From the NCBI GenBank assembly GCA_003254925.1, contig QANZ01041554.1, positions 60,945 through 124,944 of the forward strand: 64,000 nt of DNA. Reading direction: 5' to 3'. The translations under genes and the position numbers were made by a program. This stretch comes from Chamaecrista fasciculata. Taxonomy: Eukaryota; Streptophyta; Magnoliopsida; Fabales; Fabaceae. The notes beneath the pieces are model-generated. The model saw only the letters and a list, made by a program, of their open reading frames with translations, had not been told where the DNA came from and did not search any database. Below, one piece after another: positions 22,256-34,514 of this stretch. Every line of letters begins with the position of its first letter. Within the stretch, counting starts at the first letter, position 1.

Positions 22256-22925
22256 CTGAAGCAGAGGCCACCGTCGCGATCGGCGATGGCAGCCGGAGAG
22301 AGAGAGAGAGAGAATGAAGAAATCAAAGGATTGAAGTTGAAAACTTGATGAAGGATGGTGAAGAAGCGACCAAGATCGAGAAGCCTGAAGTGAGTGTAGG
22401 AATCTCACTGTAATTTTGGGTTTGAACCTTGAGGGAATAGAGGAAACAAAAATGGGAAAGGAGAAAGAAAATGTATGAAAAACAGAAATTAAAACAAAAG
22501 TTTTATTTTTGTGTTATAAAAAACTCATTATAAGAATTTTATTGATCTTCAAAAAAATCCATCTGTTCAAAAAATAATAATTTTTTTTCAAGGGAATCTC
22601 AAAAGTTAGATTAGCATGTACAAAATTCAGTATGAATTTGATCTCAAATGTAAAACAACTTTGGCTAAAATGTAAAAAAATTTCTTGCACTTTAGTTATT
22701 ATGTAAAAAAATCTTAAACTATGAACAGTGACGAAATATTTCTTATTTTTTATTTTGTGCCGATAATATATTTTGTTAGAATTTTCATTGAAATAATCAA
22801 GAAGTTTTTACTTTTTTACTATTATTAATTACAACAATAATTAATTTTATTTTTGAAACAATGTAAAATAAAATACAATAATAATAATTATAAAATTATA
22901 AAACTAACCTTGATTCTCTACTTTT
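22130..22925 (-). repeat. Promoter/5' UTR region of TRAPPC2, duplicated upstream of ARP7
   Basis: Shares long nearly identical stretches with 51714-52290, in the same orientation: gtgaaatctaaatgtataaa, gccgtcgcgatcggcgatgg (ccaccgtcgcgatcggcg here), tttgagggaatagagg-type and gaaatatttcttatttt-type sequences, continuing into AT-rich flank (aataatcaagaagtttttac). This copy carries the TRAPPC2 5' UTR exon and its splice donor. Confidence 0.85.
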
Positions 22926-22977
22926 CAAAGATATTGGTATTTTTTACACAAATACTAAAATTGATACAGGTTTCTTG

Positions 22978-23432
22978 CATTTAAGTGCACTTTTGGTCCC
23001 ATAACTTTGGCAAAGGTCTCAATTTGGTCCTATAACTTATTTTGTTGCAATTTTGGTCCCATAATTTTGGCAAAGGTCTCAATTTGCTCCTATAATTTTT
23101 TTTGTTGCAATTTTGGTCCCATAATTTCTGAAAACGTCACACCGTTCGTCCCAAGCTAATTTACATTCATCCCATAACTTCACCCATATTTCCACGTCGT
23201 CGTCCAGCTCAGTATGCCAGATCATATTTAAAGGCAGATAATGGATGGAAATCAGCTTGAGACCAACGGTTAGACGTTTTCGAAAGTTATGAGACCAAAA
23301 TTGCAACAAATAAAGTTAAGGAATCAAATTGAGATCTTTTCCAAAGTTATGGGACTAAAATTGCATAAAAAAAGTTATGGTACCGAATTGAGACTTTTGC
23401 CAAAGTTATGGTACTAAAAGTGCATATTAACC
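22978..23432. mobile_element. Foldback MITE-like element
   Basis: The left end TTAAGTGCACTTTTGGTCCC and the right end (complement of GGTACTAAAAGTGCATATTAA) pair. The phrase ttttggtcccataa...ggcaaaggtctcaattt is repeated twice on the left at 22991-23070 and again in inverted form at 23320-23410. No ORF and no exact target duplication found. Confidence 0.65.
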
Positions 23433-23745
23433 TATTTTTTTCAGCCAAAAGTTTTTTATATATAACATACACAAAAAGAAATCTCAAACCACCATTCTTC
23501 TTTTTCTTGGTAAAATAACTTCTTTTAAGTTTTAAAAATAATTTTTATTCTTTGAATATTAAAATCAAAATAAAAAACAATATTATCAAATAAATGTTTG
23601 GACTTTTTTATTTTTCTTCCTTACTATTATGAAAGGGTTATTTTATGAGAAATGCTAGAGCAAAAGTATCGTCCTTCAGATGTGTGTAAAAACATCGCCC
23701 TTTTCATAAATTTTCTCTTTTTTTTTTTTGGAAACAAGACAAGGC

Positions 23746-26700
23746 CTAGACTACATAAAGCATATTAGTTAAACTAGAGCTGAAAATGCGTAAAAAATGT
23801 TTGAGATTAAATTGGTGGGGCGTCACGTGGAAGCGGTAGTTGTTCTGGCGACTTATGTTGATGATGTCTTCAATGAGAACTTCATGCCTGAATCCCACAT
23901 TCTTGAAATTGTTACAAGTGATGAGGCCTTTTTGAGAGAAAATCAAAGCTTCCTTAACTCCCAGGCGTTGAAGGCGAAGAAGGCCCTTTCGAATACCGAT
24001 GAGGCACGTGACAGTGATATCTTCAGTTGAATCATTCTGGTGGTGGAATTGTAAGTGAGCCATTCCATCTTGAATATGAAAAGCTCCCATGTGATTGATC
24101 CTCCTTTTGCGATCCTTAACCCAAGACAAATACCAGATGACCTCAGCATTATTGGCGCAGGAAGAATGATGTCACCAGGGACCCGAGGGTGCTTGATCGT
24201 AATACCAGGCTTGGGGATTTGTATACACTGATGAAGGTCGGTCATATGATCCCACCTGGAAAGAATCTCTTCGGTGCACGGTTGCTTGTTCTGAAATCTA
24301 ACTTCATTTCTGTGAGAGTAAATTGCCCAGGAGAAAGTGAGAATTTTGACGAACAGGTCTTTGTCGTTAAACATTGTATGAAGCCACTCACGAAAGTCGC
24401 CGTGATTGATGTTGCCGCTTCTGACACCAAGAGAGGAAGCAAGCCAGGTTCTTCTAGTGAAATTGCAGCCAAGGAACAAGTGGTTGGCATCCTCCAAAAT
24501 CTCACATCCAAAGGGGCACTTCCCATCGATATTAAAGTTTTTCTTGATGAGATTCGCCCCTAGGGGAAGAGAATCGTTTAAACATTTCCAACCAAACATG
24601 AGAACTTTAGGTAAACTAGGTAACTTCCAGTAACTATTCCAGTCAAACCCAGCGATATGGTTTCGGTTAAGTAAGGAGTGGTATTCCTTCTTAGTACTGT
24701 AAATTCCATCACTCGATTTGTTCCATATCAATTTATCTTGAACGCCGGTGCAGGAAATATGAATATTCAAGATAAGAGAAGCAGTGGGATTATTATAACA
24801 ACTCATAACAGCATCTCTGTCCCTAACGTACCTGATGTTCTCCGTGATACTATCTGGTTTAAACCAGCAGCTATCCGAGAGCTTGATTTTTTCCCCGTTT
24901 CCAATCCTCCACTGGCAGTTAAGAATGATAGAGTTGATCCTGTTGCATATTGGTCTGGCCAAACTGGAAGTAGTGGAGTTACAAGTGAAAGAACCAGTAA
25001 TCTCATTATCACAATATTTGGCGAAGTAGACCTGGGAAAGCAGGGTATCCTTCTGAGACAGAATACGCCAAGCTTGTCTACCAATGAGAGCGCTGTTAAA
25101 TTCAAGGAACTTTTTGATCCCAAGGCCCCCGTCTTCTTTTGGAGTGCAGATCTTGTCCCACGCCTTCATGTGGGGGGAGTTTTTACCTTGATGCGTTCCC
25201 CAGAAAAAGTTGCTTAAAATCATATCACATTTATGGGCTTCTTGAGAGGTAAGTTTAAAATAAGACAGGTGGTAGAGGGGAATAGATGAAAGAACGGACT
25301 TGATGAGCACAACCCTAGCAGACTGAGAAAGAAGATGAGATTGCCAGCCTTGAAGTCGATCCTGGAGTTTTTCCATGATAATCTCAAATATTCGGCGACT
25401 GCGGGGCTTATTGTCAATACAGCTCCCCAAATACTTATGAAAGAAGTCGACCTTACGAAACTTACAGCTGTTAACCGTGTCTTTTGCAATTCGATTGGGA
25501 GTGCTTGGGCTGAAAGAGATCTCGGATTTCTGGGGATTGATCACAAGGCCCGAAGCTTTCCCAAAGTCTCTGAAAATATCGTTGAATTTTGCGAAAGAAC
25601 CACTATCCACTTTGAGGAAAAGCAGAATATCATCCGCGTAGATTAGATGATTGATAGCCGGAGCCTTCCTCGAGATTTTGATACCCTTAAGGTGACCCAG
25701 ATTCTGATTTTTAATGAGGAGTCCGGAGAGCACATTCATGCAGAGAATAAAGAGGTACGAAGAGAGTGGATCTCCCTGTCGAAGACCCGCCTTAGGATGA
25801 AAACGCGGAGAGAGCTCTCCGTTGATTTGCACTTGAAAGGAAACCGTGGTTACACATTGAATGATGAGGGTGATCCAGAGGTTGGGGAATCCCATTTCCT
25901 TAAGAACAGCTTCTAGGAATTTCCACGAGATTTTGTCATACGCTTTTTGGAGGTCAATTTTAACGCTTGCCCAATGGATTTTACCTTTCTTGTGTCTTCT
26001 GATATACCTGAGGACTTCATGGGCGATAAGCACATTATCCGTGATTGATCTACCTTTAGCAAAAGCATTCTGGAACGGGGTGATAAGGTCGTGGATTAAA
26101 GTTTGAAGCCTGTTAGTGAGGACTTTAGAAATGACCTTATAAGCAACATTACAGAGACTAATAGGCCTGTAGTCTTTGCAACTCTGCTGCTCTTCACCTT
26201 TTGGGATTAAGACAATGATAGATTGGTTCAGCTCTTTTAACATATGGCCCGAGTTGAGGAAGGAAGCAGTTGTTTGGATAAGGTCCTCTCCCACTGTGGG
26301 CCAGAAGTGTTGGTAAAAAATAGCAGGTAACCCGTCTGGGCCCGGAGCCTTATAGCCGTCCATCTGGAACAGGGCACTCTCAATTTCCATGCGGGTAAAA
26401 GGTTTATTGAGAACATCCAACTGATTATCATTCAGGCGGGTGATCTCGGAATCCCGGATGATGTTGACAAGGTCATGATGATCAGAGGAAGTCTGATTAG
26501 AAAAAAGATCTTCAAAGTAATCTTTCGCTACACGAAGGACGTTATGATTCCCTCTATGCCACACCCCATTATTGTCACGCATGGAGAGAATTTTGGACTT
26601 ATTCCTTCGGTGCTTGACAACAGTGTGGAAATATCTGGTGTTCCGGTCACCATTTATCAGCCACATTTGCTTCGCTCTTTGTGCCCAGTAAATTTGCTCA

Positions 26701-27719
26701 CAGTTGAGAAGAAATTCAAGACGTCTACGAGTGATTAGCTCTTCGGTAGCATTAATGTAGTTATGACTTCCATTAGGCCTAACCTGTTGAAGCTGAGAGA
26801 GACGATTTTCGTTGTCGTTTATTTGAGACCTGAGATTACCAACTTTGTCCTTGTTCCAATGAGAGAGGGCGGCACTGGTAACTTTAATCTTGCTTACTAA
26901 ACAGAAGGCAGAAGAGCCCTGGCGATGATTATTAGAATACCAGGCATTGTTTACTACATCTACACAGTCTTTGTGGAGCAGCCACATTGCTTCGAACTTG
27001 AAATTCTGTCTATAGGCTCGACAAGGTTGTTCAGTGCGAAGAAGCAAGGGAGCGTGGTCGGAGGCAGCGATCGGTAAAACTTCCAAGGTTGAGTTTTCAA
27101 AGACTGAAAGTCAATCTAAATTGCACCAAGCTCTGTCAAGCTTTTCCAAAATGTGGTCATTTCCTTGTCTGTTATTCGACCAAGTAAATTTGTTCCCTAT
27201 AGGAGGAATATCCACCAAGTTTTTAGAATTCATCAGGTTGATGGGTCTTTAAGCCCCAAAGATTTTGGAAGAGCTTGAAACTTTATCGCTGGGATAAAGG
27301 ACCTGATTGAAATCACCCATTATTAACCAAGGGAAATTTCTATCATCAATTGACTCCAAAAAGTCCCAAAGTTTGTATCTCTTATGACTTTTAGGAGGTC
27401 CATAAACATGCGTGATAAGACACTTGACATCATAAGGCAAAGAAAGGATTCCATGTATCCAATATTTGGAGGCACTGAGAACCTCAAAAGCTACAGGAGA
27501 ATTCCAAAAAAGAGCTAGACCCCCACTTCTACCCTTGCGGTTAATACAAAAAACGTTACTAAAATTTAAAAAAGAAGCTAAACCCTTGATTCTATCTTCA
27601 TTACACTTTGTTTCTTGAAGCATCAAAACAAAAGGATCAAATTTTTGGCAAAGAATCTTCAATCTTCTTTTTGCCGTGGCCTTGCCAATCCCACGGCAAT
27701 TCCAATAGAGGAAACTCAT
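23746..27719 (-). pseudogene. LINE ORF2 with two nonsense codons and a late frameshift
   Basis: Starts with ATG at 27719 and begins with an APE endonuclease (YWNCRGIG, LQETKC, MGDFNQ). An in-frame TAA at 27249-27251 follows GA, then the frame continues (RPIN, GNKFTWSNNRQGND) to a second stop, TGA, at 27111-27113, and on through ASDHAPLLL. The long open part 27086-23943 holds the reverse transcriptase (KIDLQKAYDKISW, LIYADDILLF) and a zf-RVT region (CPFGCEILEDANHLFLGCNF). Near 24130 the reading passes into another frame, where an RNase H-like remnant appears (IRKGLLRLQRLGVKEALIF, 24129-23746). The catalytic YADD is intact, but the protein cannot be made in one piece. Confidence 0.9.
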
Positions 27720-30700
27720 GGCTCCTTTGGGGGTTGTTTTGGAACAACCTCCCTAAATCCCAGTTTGATGTTGGCAAACAATATAACCAAATCTTCGATA
27801 GTCGTCTCCAACTCTAAAGGGTCTAAGCCATCTGAAATGTGGTCCTCTTCTCCAGTTTTGGGCTTCTTGTTGACATGAGTTCCATTTTCATCATGATCAT
27901 TGGAGATTTCAATGATTATCACTCCCTTTCTTTTTTTCATTGGCAGCAGGTAGGGGATGCGAATACCAGTATGAATGGAGGTCCTTAATTTCTTCTCCGA
28001 ATGGCCAATGGTCGTATCTTTCGCCATACAATCAAAGGTACGTTTTCTACTTAATTCAAAGTATGGATCATGGCGAGAGATACCCAGGTCAGCTGCAATG
28101 GAAAAGTGGTCCTCAATCAGTTCTTTCGCTTTTTTGATTAAATCAGAGTTTTCAGCGATAAGAGTCCACACATCCTCCAACTTGTTATTGAAAAGATTAA
28201 CAAATTTATCATCCACCATAAAATCAGCAGAGTCACTCCCATCCGGGTTGTTTTGCACGTTGATTATTGTTGGCTGAAAAGGAACAATGGCAAGACTATT
28301 GTTTAATGCTTCTTGTCTTGGAATTTCAGATATGGTCCCCACGGTCATACTGTCATTGTCCATATCAAGGCTAGCAGATCCTGAGGGTCCCGCTTCATCA
28401 GTGTTCGCACACTCAAATGGTGGCGGAATTGGAAGCATGCTTATGACATTATTCTCCGTGATAATGCGACTGCCGTACCAGAAGGGGTTATCCTGCTCAC
28501 TGGGCAAATTTCCATCCTCATCAAAAAGTGGGTAGTTGGATGGGTCCCAACTGAGAATTCCATTGGCAATTCCCATTTCTCCCGTTTCCAGATCATAGTA
28601 GCAGAGGGAATGATCATCAGACAAAGGCAAAGGAATATTAGGGTCCTCCAAATGACACATACGGAGAGGCAGGGGGAAGCAATAAACCGGTGGGACTCGA
28701 TAATGGTTTAACGCCATTTGTCTAAGCTCCGGATCATTTTCCATTGCTTCCATTTCATCCTCTGAGATTATTTGGCGAGTATCACCGGATTCCAGTCGGT
28801 TTTCATTAGGATCCACGCTGTTATCTCCATCCGGGGGGTTGCCCTGGGTCAGCAAAAACTGAGGCTCGGCGTCATGCACAACCTCTGCATCCCTAAACTG
28901 GTTAGCAGCTGTATTTTGATGTCCAGGTTGGGCAGTTGGGTTCTCTGGGATAAGTCCCAGAACAAAGCCCACACCATCATCATCTTCGAACTCTTCTTCC
29001 TTGTCTCCCTCCCACTCCATCGGGTCCTCTTCCTCCTCAGGCAGAGGAACCTCGATTGGAAAAAGATGGTTAGCAGTCGGGGCATTGTTGTGGTTTCCTT
29101 GTGGTACATCGTGATTCCCGAACACTCCATCCTCATTGAAAAACTCATGGGGGTCAAAATCAAAGATAAGAGGTGGATGTTGTAGAGGTCTGTAAGCAAA
29201 AATATTGTTTCTCAAATCGAGAGAAAGGTGCGTAGTACGGCGGCTCGAGTGATTGAGAAATCCACGAGCATCATTGACGAAATGAAGGCGAGAGACAGCA
29301 AAACCAATATGCAACTCAATCCTGGTGTTAATGCTATGCATTTGCATGTGCAAGTTGGCATTAATACGTTGTTCAAGCCAATCACAAGCTGGATGGGTGT
29401 GGCCGATACGTCCGCATCCAGTGCAAATCCGATAAATCCTCTCATACCGGCATTGAACCTAGAGATCTTGATTTCCGTCAGTGTTAAAAATAAAACCCAT
29501 GAGAAGGGGGGAGTCAACAGGGATTCTTACTTTGATTCTCATGAACCTCAGATTACGAGGGAATTCCGGAGTCCAGTCCACGTCGAGACACACTCCCATA
29601 ATGGACCCCAAGGCACTGGCGACAGCAGGGGTTTGAAATTCTAACGGTATTCCCCACAACTGAACCCACACGGGAATGTCAGACACAAAGTAGTTGGTGA
29701 GAACCAAGTTGGGTTCCCATGGAGCAAAATGCATAAGTCCTTCCTGTAGGGACCATGGCCCTTCTTCCAACACAAACAGACGATCCTCAATGGAGTTGAA
29801 GTGGATCACAAAGTGATTTCTACTAGACCCCACCACCGTAACCGGTCCTCGAAGGCGCCAGTAGTTGTTGTTGGGAATCCTAGGCGCCTAAGGCAGCGGA
29901 AGCAAAAATAAAATAAAAAAAAACGCCTAGGTCCTATGATTCCCGAACGGATCCGCTAGTAGAATTTAAAACTTTTGGTTAGTGTTATACCTCAGAGTTT
30001 CAAACGGATAGTTGTACGGGGCGAGTTCCACGGATCCACTCCCAGAGTTCTCCCTCTGCCAGTAATCCACACGAACAGTTTCTTTGACCACCGAGGTGCT
30101 AGCCTCCAAATTCTTTTCTCAAAAGAATTTCCGGGACCAATCTACAGACCTCTGAATTTTCAAGAACTCCTTCTTGATAATTCAGACTTAGAGGTGGCGC
30201 TAAAAGAATCCCCCCACAAGAACTCCTTCTTGCCTATTCTTCTCTCAAAACCCTAATTTTAGAGCAAAGTCGAATTCTCTCTCTAACTCTTAGAGAAAGT
30301 CGACTTTCTCTATAGTGTGTGCAAAGGAATTTTTCTCTCTCTAACTCTTAGGAGGAAAAATAAAACTAGGGTTTCACTTAGTTGTGTGTGGGGCAAGTCG
30401 ACTTGCCCCCTTTAAATAGGGAAGAATTTTGGTGATTTTAAAATTCCTAAAATAAAGATATTCTGATAATATAATTATTTTAGGCCTTGAATTTATAATT
30501 ATAATATTACCTTAATATTATAATTAAATTCAAAATGCAATCTTGGAGAATCAAATTGAGAGATCAAATCTCCCAATGGGACCCACCATCCATGCGCCTA
30601 ATCCCTCTCTCAATATCCTTGGAATTTAATTAATCAAAAACCTCTAATTTTGATTCACCAAAGATATTAAAAGATATCACCAAATCTTTTGAATTTCAAA

Positions 30701-32248
30701 TCTCCATTTGAATTTCAAATATTATTTGAATTAAATAAAACATTTTTATTTAACCCAAAAATATCCCAAAGAGGCGCCACCCTCTCCTATTTATTAGGAA
30801 TTTTATAATTCAATAATTTCCTAACTCTTAGGAACATTATCCAGAATTATTTTCCTAATATTTAAATTGCCTATAATTAATCTCATTAATTATATTCAAT
30901 TATTAATATTTAAATTTGTCCCACAAATCTAAATATGTCATCTGTAGATTAATTAAGACCAGACCTAATGTCCCAGACATTTCCTCTGTGTCTTAAATCG
31001 TGTCACTCGCGTGACCCACGAATTAACCCTAATTCGTGTCCCACTCGAATGGTGATCAGTTCCTGCTCGTGTGTGACCCAGCAGGCCCCACGTGAAGTTG
31101 GCAGTAGGGCATCCCCATGACCTACAAGTTGTGAGCGGACTCTAGCAAGCCATCACAACTACCCAAAATCCGTGAGTTATCGTTCGGTAACCGGAAGAAC
31201 GACTTAACCTCAGTACCTCCGTGTACGTGATCCGTTTGTCCTACGATATCTTGGTCATGGACTAGGCACAGGTATGTCATCCATAATCCAAACCTCAACT
31301 TTCTCGATTCCTTGAGTAAGTCCCAAATCCCAGCGTGGCCACGCATTTTCCTGGACAGACTCATCGAGGGCGCCAGTTAGATATCTCTCAACTTAATGAG
31401 GGACAAAATCCCATTTTGGCCAATCCACATTCCACTGCAGAGCAATCAACCAGCCCCGTACTCAGCCCGTATAACTACCCTGTTACGGGCAGCGTTAGAC
31501 TAAGCCAAAGACTGACAACTGCAACGCTGGAATAGTCATTGACCTCAGGTCAAAGGCATCGCTACAGGCGTACTAGGAGAGACTAGCTGATGACTAAACC
31601 CATGCAGGACTCTCCGGGTCAGTCCAGCAATTCGTAACCACCTTACGTAATTGCACCATGACTCTCGTCCCAGCATCTAGTGCGTGCATCTCATGCACCG
31701 AGGTCATGCTGGTCTTAGTTCATTTTTGCTCCCACAAAAATAATCGACCAGGGACAATTTTAGATTAATTATCTCATAATTAATCATGGACGTTATCATA
31801 GTAAACATGCGAATGATATGACAACACATTAATTTATCTTCCATAAATTAATAATATGTTCACAACATATTTATCAAATAAAATGATTGGCCCTAGGGCA
31901 CAATCTCCAACAGTTGTCTATTATGGCTTGGAGTCGACGAACAGGGAATTTCCGACAATCAATGAAGGATCCTATCAGACAATTTCTCCAGTATCTTCGA
32001 TAGTTATGAGTCGATCGACTATTGAATCGAATAACAGGGCCACGGGCAATACGTCTTCTAGGAGGGGAGCGTGGCCTGACGGAGTCAAGCCGGTCTTGTT
32101 CCTCATCAACGTCATGGTCTCGATCAGAATCACTCGAGTCAATCCAGCCAAATTCTCTCGGATTGTCTCTGCGATTCTCCATGCTCTGTTTACGGCGTTT
32201 GAAGGGAGGTACGTATTTTGCATGTTGTTTGGGTTGAGAAGCATCCAT
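27716..32248 (-). pseudogene. LINE ORF1 (DUF4283 + zinc knuckle) interrupted by solo LTR and one stop
   Basis: Begins MDASQPKQHAKYVPPFKRRK at 32248, Arg-rich N-terminus, and is cut by the LTR at 31913. The frame resumes at 29863 with YWRLRGPV and continues through a DUF4283-type part (EGPWSLQEGLMHFAPW, WVQLWGIPLEF) to an in-frame TAG at 29459-29461. Immediately after, in the same frame, is the zinc knuckle CTGCGRIGHTHPAC (about 29425-29384). The C-terminal half (29353-27716) is acidic and Pro/Asp-rich and open to its stop. The ORF1 stop TGA overlaps the ORF2 start as ATGA (27716-27719). Confidence 0.88.
29869..31912. mobile_element. Solo LTR (2,044 bp) inserted in LINE ORF1
   Basis: The segment begins TGTTGGGAATCC and ends ATCTCCAACA, giving the TG...CA ends and a short terminal inverted repeat TGTTGG/CCAACA of an LTR. 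It is flanked on both sides by GTTGT (29864-29868 and 31913-31917), a 5-bp target-site duplication. No gag, pol, primer-binding site or second LTR is seen, so it is best read as a solo LTR left after recombination between the two LTRs. Deleting it with one GTTGT restores the LINE ORF1 frame. Retrotransposon superfamily and orientation are undetermined. Confidence 0.85.
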
Positions 32249-33135
32249 AATAAAGGGAGACTAGGAGATAACAGTAGGTACTAGGAGAGGGCGTAGAGAT
32301 GTTGTGAGCAGGCGTTGTCAGGAAAAGGAAGAGGGAGAGAAATCAGAAGCGTGCATAACGCGCAGCAGAGGAGAGAGGATCGAGAGGTCAGAAAGGGAGA
32401 AGGGGAAAAGCAGAGAGAGAAAGGGGAGAAGGAACTTTAGTCTAAGAGGTTATCAGGGGAAGGCTAATGATGAATGAGTAGAAGAAGAGAGAGATAGGAA
32501 ATTTTGTTTTTTCCGGAAATGGGTACGTGAAAGATAATCTGAAGTGATGATGTACTATTAGGGGGATAGACAAAAGGGATATGGGTCAGAGCAGAGAGGG
32601 ATGTGAGTGAGTATGTGGGCCACAGTGAAGGGGAGGAATAGGCAGCTACAAAGAAATGATGCGCACTAAAGGAAGATGAAAAGAATTTTGCAGGAAGCCA
32701 AAAATAACGTACAACACAACAAACCAGCGAAAAGGTAGGCACCCAGTAGAGCTTGAGACTAAGGAAGAGTAATCATGAAACTGAAATAATAAAGAGGCAA
32801 GGGTATAGAAGAGTCGCACCGTGGAGGAAGGCGCCGCAATAACCTGCAGGGGGTATTGGAAGAGCTGCTATGCAATAAATGATGGTATAACTGACAGATC
32901 TGAGGGGATAGTCACTCCAATCAGCAAGGGACGCTTCCAATGCCAAGAGTCGTGATCCGATATAGCAAGATAAGGTGGAAATCGAACACAGCAACGACCG
33001 AAAAGGAGGTAATCGAAGGGTGAAGATGAGCGAAGTTCGAAGGTCGTCGGAACCCTAAGGGGTTAGCTTCAGAGAACTCAGTCACGGCGGAGAGCGACGA
33101 GTTTTTTTTTCAATCAAAAAAATATAAATTTTCTC

Positions 33136-33848
33136 ATTAATCGAGAAAACCAAATCGATTTGGCTTAATATCTCTTTTTTTGCCACTCAATCCAATTTAG
33201 TTGCAACAGCGATGTGGAACTCGTGAATGGAAAAAGATTCAAGCTGTGTGTTTTTTTTTTAATTTAAAGATGATTTTGACTATTATTATAAATTGAATCT
33301 TAATATATGAGTTTGGGAGTTTTGACTCTTTTACAAATACAGTAGTCTTTCAATGGCTTAATCTTAATTTTACTGGTCTTTTTTTTTTCTTCTTCTTCCA
33401 ATAAGATGGAACTCTTTATGTACTCTTCCATGGCTAAAATTAGCAACTCGGCAAGTGTTAGTGGTGATCATGGACCTTGAGATTTTTCTTGAATTTTTTC
33501 TTAAAAAATTTTTGCTAAACTTTATTTTTAACTCCTGTAAAGTTTGTTCATTTACAAAAATAACTCAAGATTTAATATTTATAAAAGATCCAAATTAAAT
33601 ACACTAGTATAGATTTTTATTATGTTGTAGTTTTAAATATGATATCTTTTATTTTAAATAGTTGTTTTATAGACTTGTATTATGTCATAATTAATATTAC
33701 ATTTTTAAAAAAATATTTTTTTTAATTTAAAGAAAAAGAAAAATGATGGGAGGAATAATTCAAAAAAATAAAAGATAAAATCAAAGAATAAGCCGAAGAA
33801 GAATTCATATTATTTTACTATTAATAAATGATGTAAATGAATATTTTA
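33136..33848. other. AT-rich intergenic, nothing recognised
   Basis: Very AT-rich DNA with homopolymer T tracts. No frame longer than a few dozen codons has recognisable content. Confidence 0.5.
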
Positions 33849-34514
33849 GGATAAAATACACTTTGGTATCTTGTGATTAGGATCGATTTCACTCTGGACA
33901 AACTTGACACTCGACTATCTTGAGATTTGCTCTGTTACCACTTTGGTACCCTGTAGTCGCTTTCCGTCAGGATTTAACAGAAAGTGCTTATGTGACTTAA
34001 TCTTAGTAGTTGATTTTTACTGCATCTTAACCATCAATTTTCATTACATTTTAACCGTTGGTTTCTTTTGTATTTTAATTGTAAATTTTTATTTGAAGGT
34101 TAAATACTTATTTTAGTACTCAAACTTTAATATTTTTTCCATCTTAGTTCACAAAATTTTTTTTTAAAAAAAAAAGATAACAAGAACTGCTCATCATCTT
34201 CTATATTCCTTCTTCTCTGGTCGACGAAAATCCTAACAAAAAAAAAATGGAGAGTAAGGTTGACACAGGGACCAAACAACCCACCCATTCCAACCCATTT
34301 TCTTTTTCTCCATCATCATTTTACGACCTTCAAACAATTTTCATGAGAGAGGGAAAAACAAAATTACATCATAATAATTCAGGAATGTATGAGTTAATCA
34401 TAAAAATGAGAACATACATAAGTATGGATCCTCAATCTTCCTTTCATTTCATTGGTATTTGAGTTGTTGCACTTTTGTGTCAATAATTGTCGATTTCTAG
34501 GTTTCGAGGAATTA

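Larger units (their letters stand above)
23718..33123 (-). mobile_element. Full-length L1-like LINE, split by a solo LTR
   Basis: On the minus strand this reads 5' UTR (33123-32249), ORF1, ORF2, short 3' UTR, A12 tail (T12 at 23718-23729). It is bounded by the direct repeat ATAAATTTTCTC at 23706-23717 and 33124-33135, a 12-bp target-site duplication. Removing the solo LTR at 29869-31912 and one copy of its duplication leaves an element of about 7.4 kb. The domain order matches the LINE at 1-5084, but the proteins are quite different in sequence, so they are separate lineages. Visible damage: two nonsense codons in ORF2, one in ORF1, one frameshift near the 3' end of ORF2, and the LTR insertion. 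Confidence 0.9.

Noticed and set aside
22145-22408. Minus-strand 87-aa frame above TRAPPC2
   Set aside because: It runs through the 5' UTR exon and across its splice donor into the intron, and the GA microsatellite makes it low complexity. The duplicate near 51.8 kb does not keep the frame.
24189-25646. Plus-strand frames of 100-180 aa across 24.2-25.6 kb
   Set aside because: They are antisense to the LINE reverse transcriptase and zf-RVT regions, which carry the clear motifs.
29975-30256. Plus-strand 93-aa frame inside the solo LTR
   Set aside because: No similarity to retrotransposon or host proteins; chance frame in a non-coding LTR.
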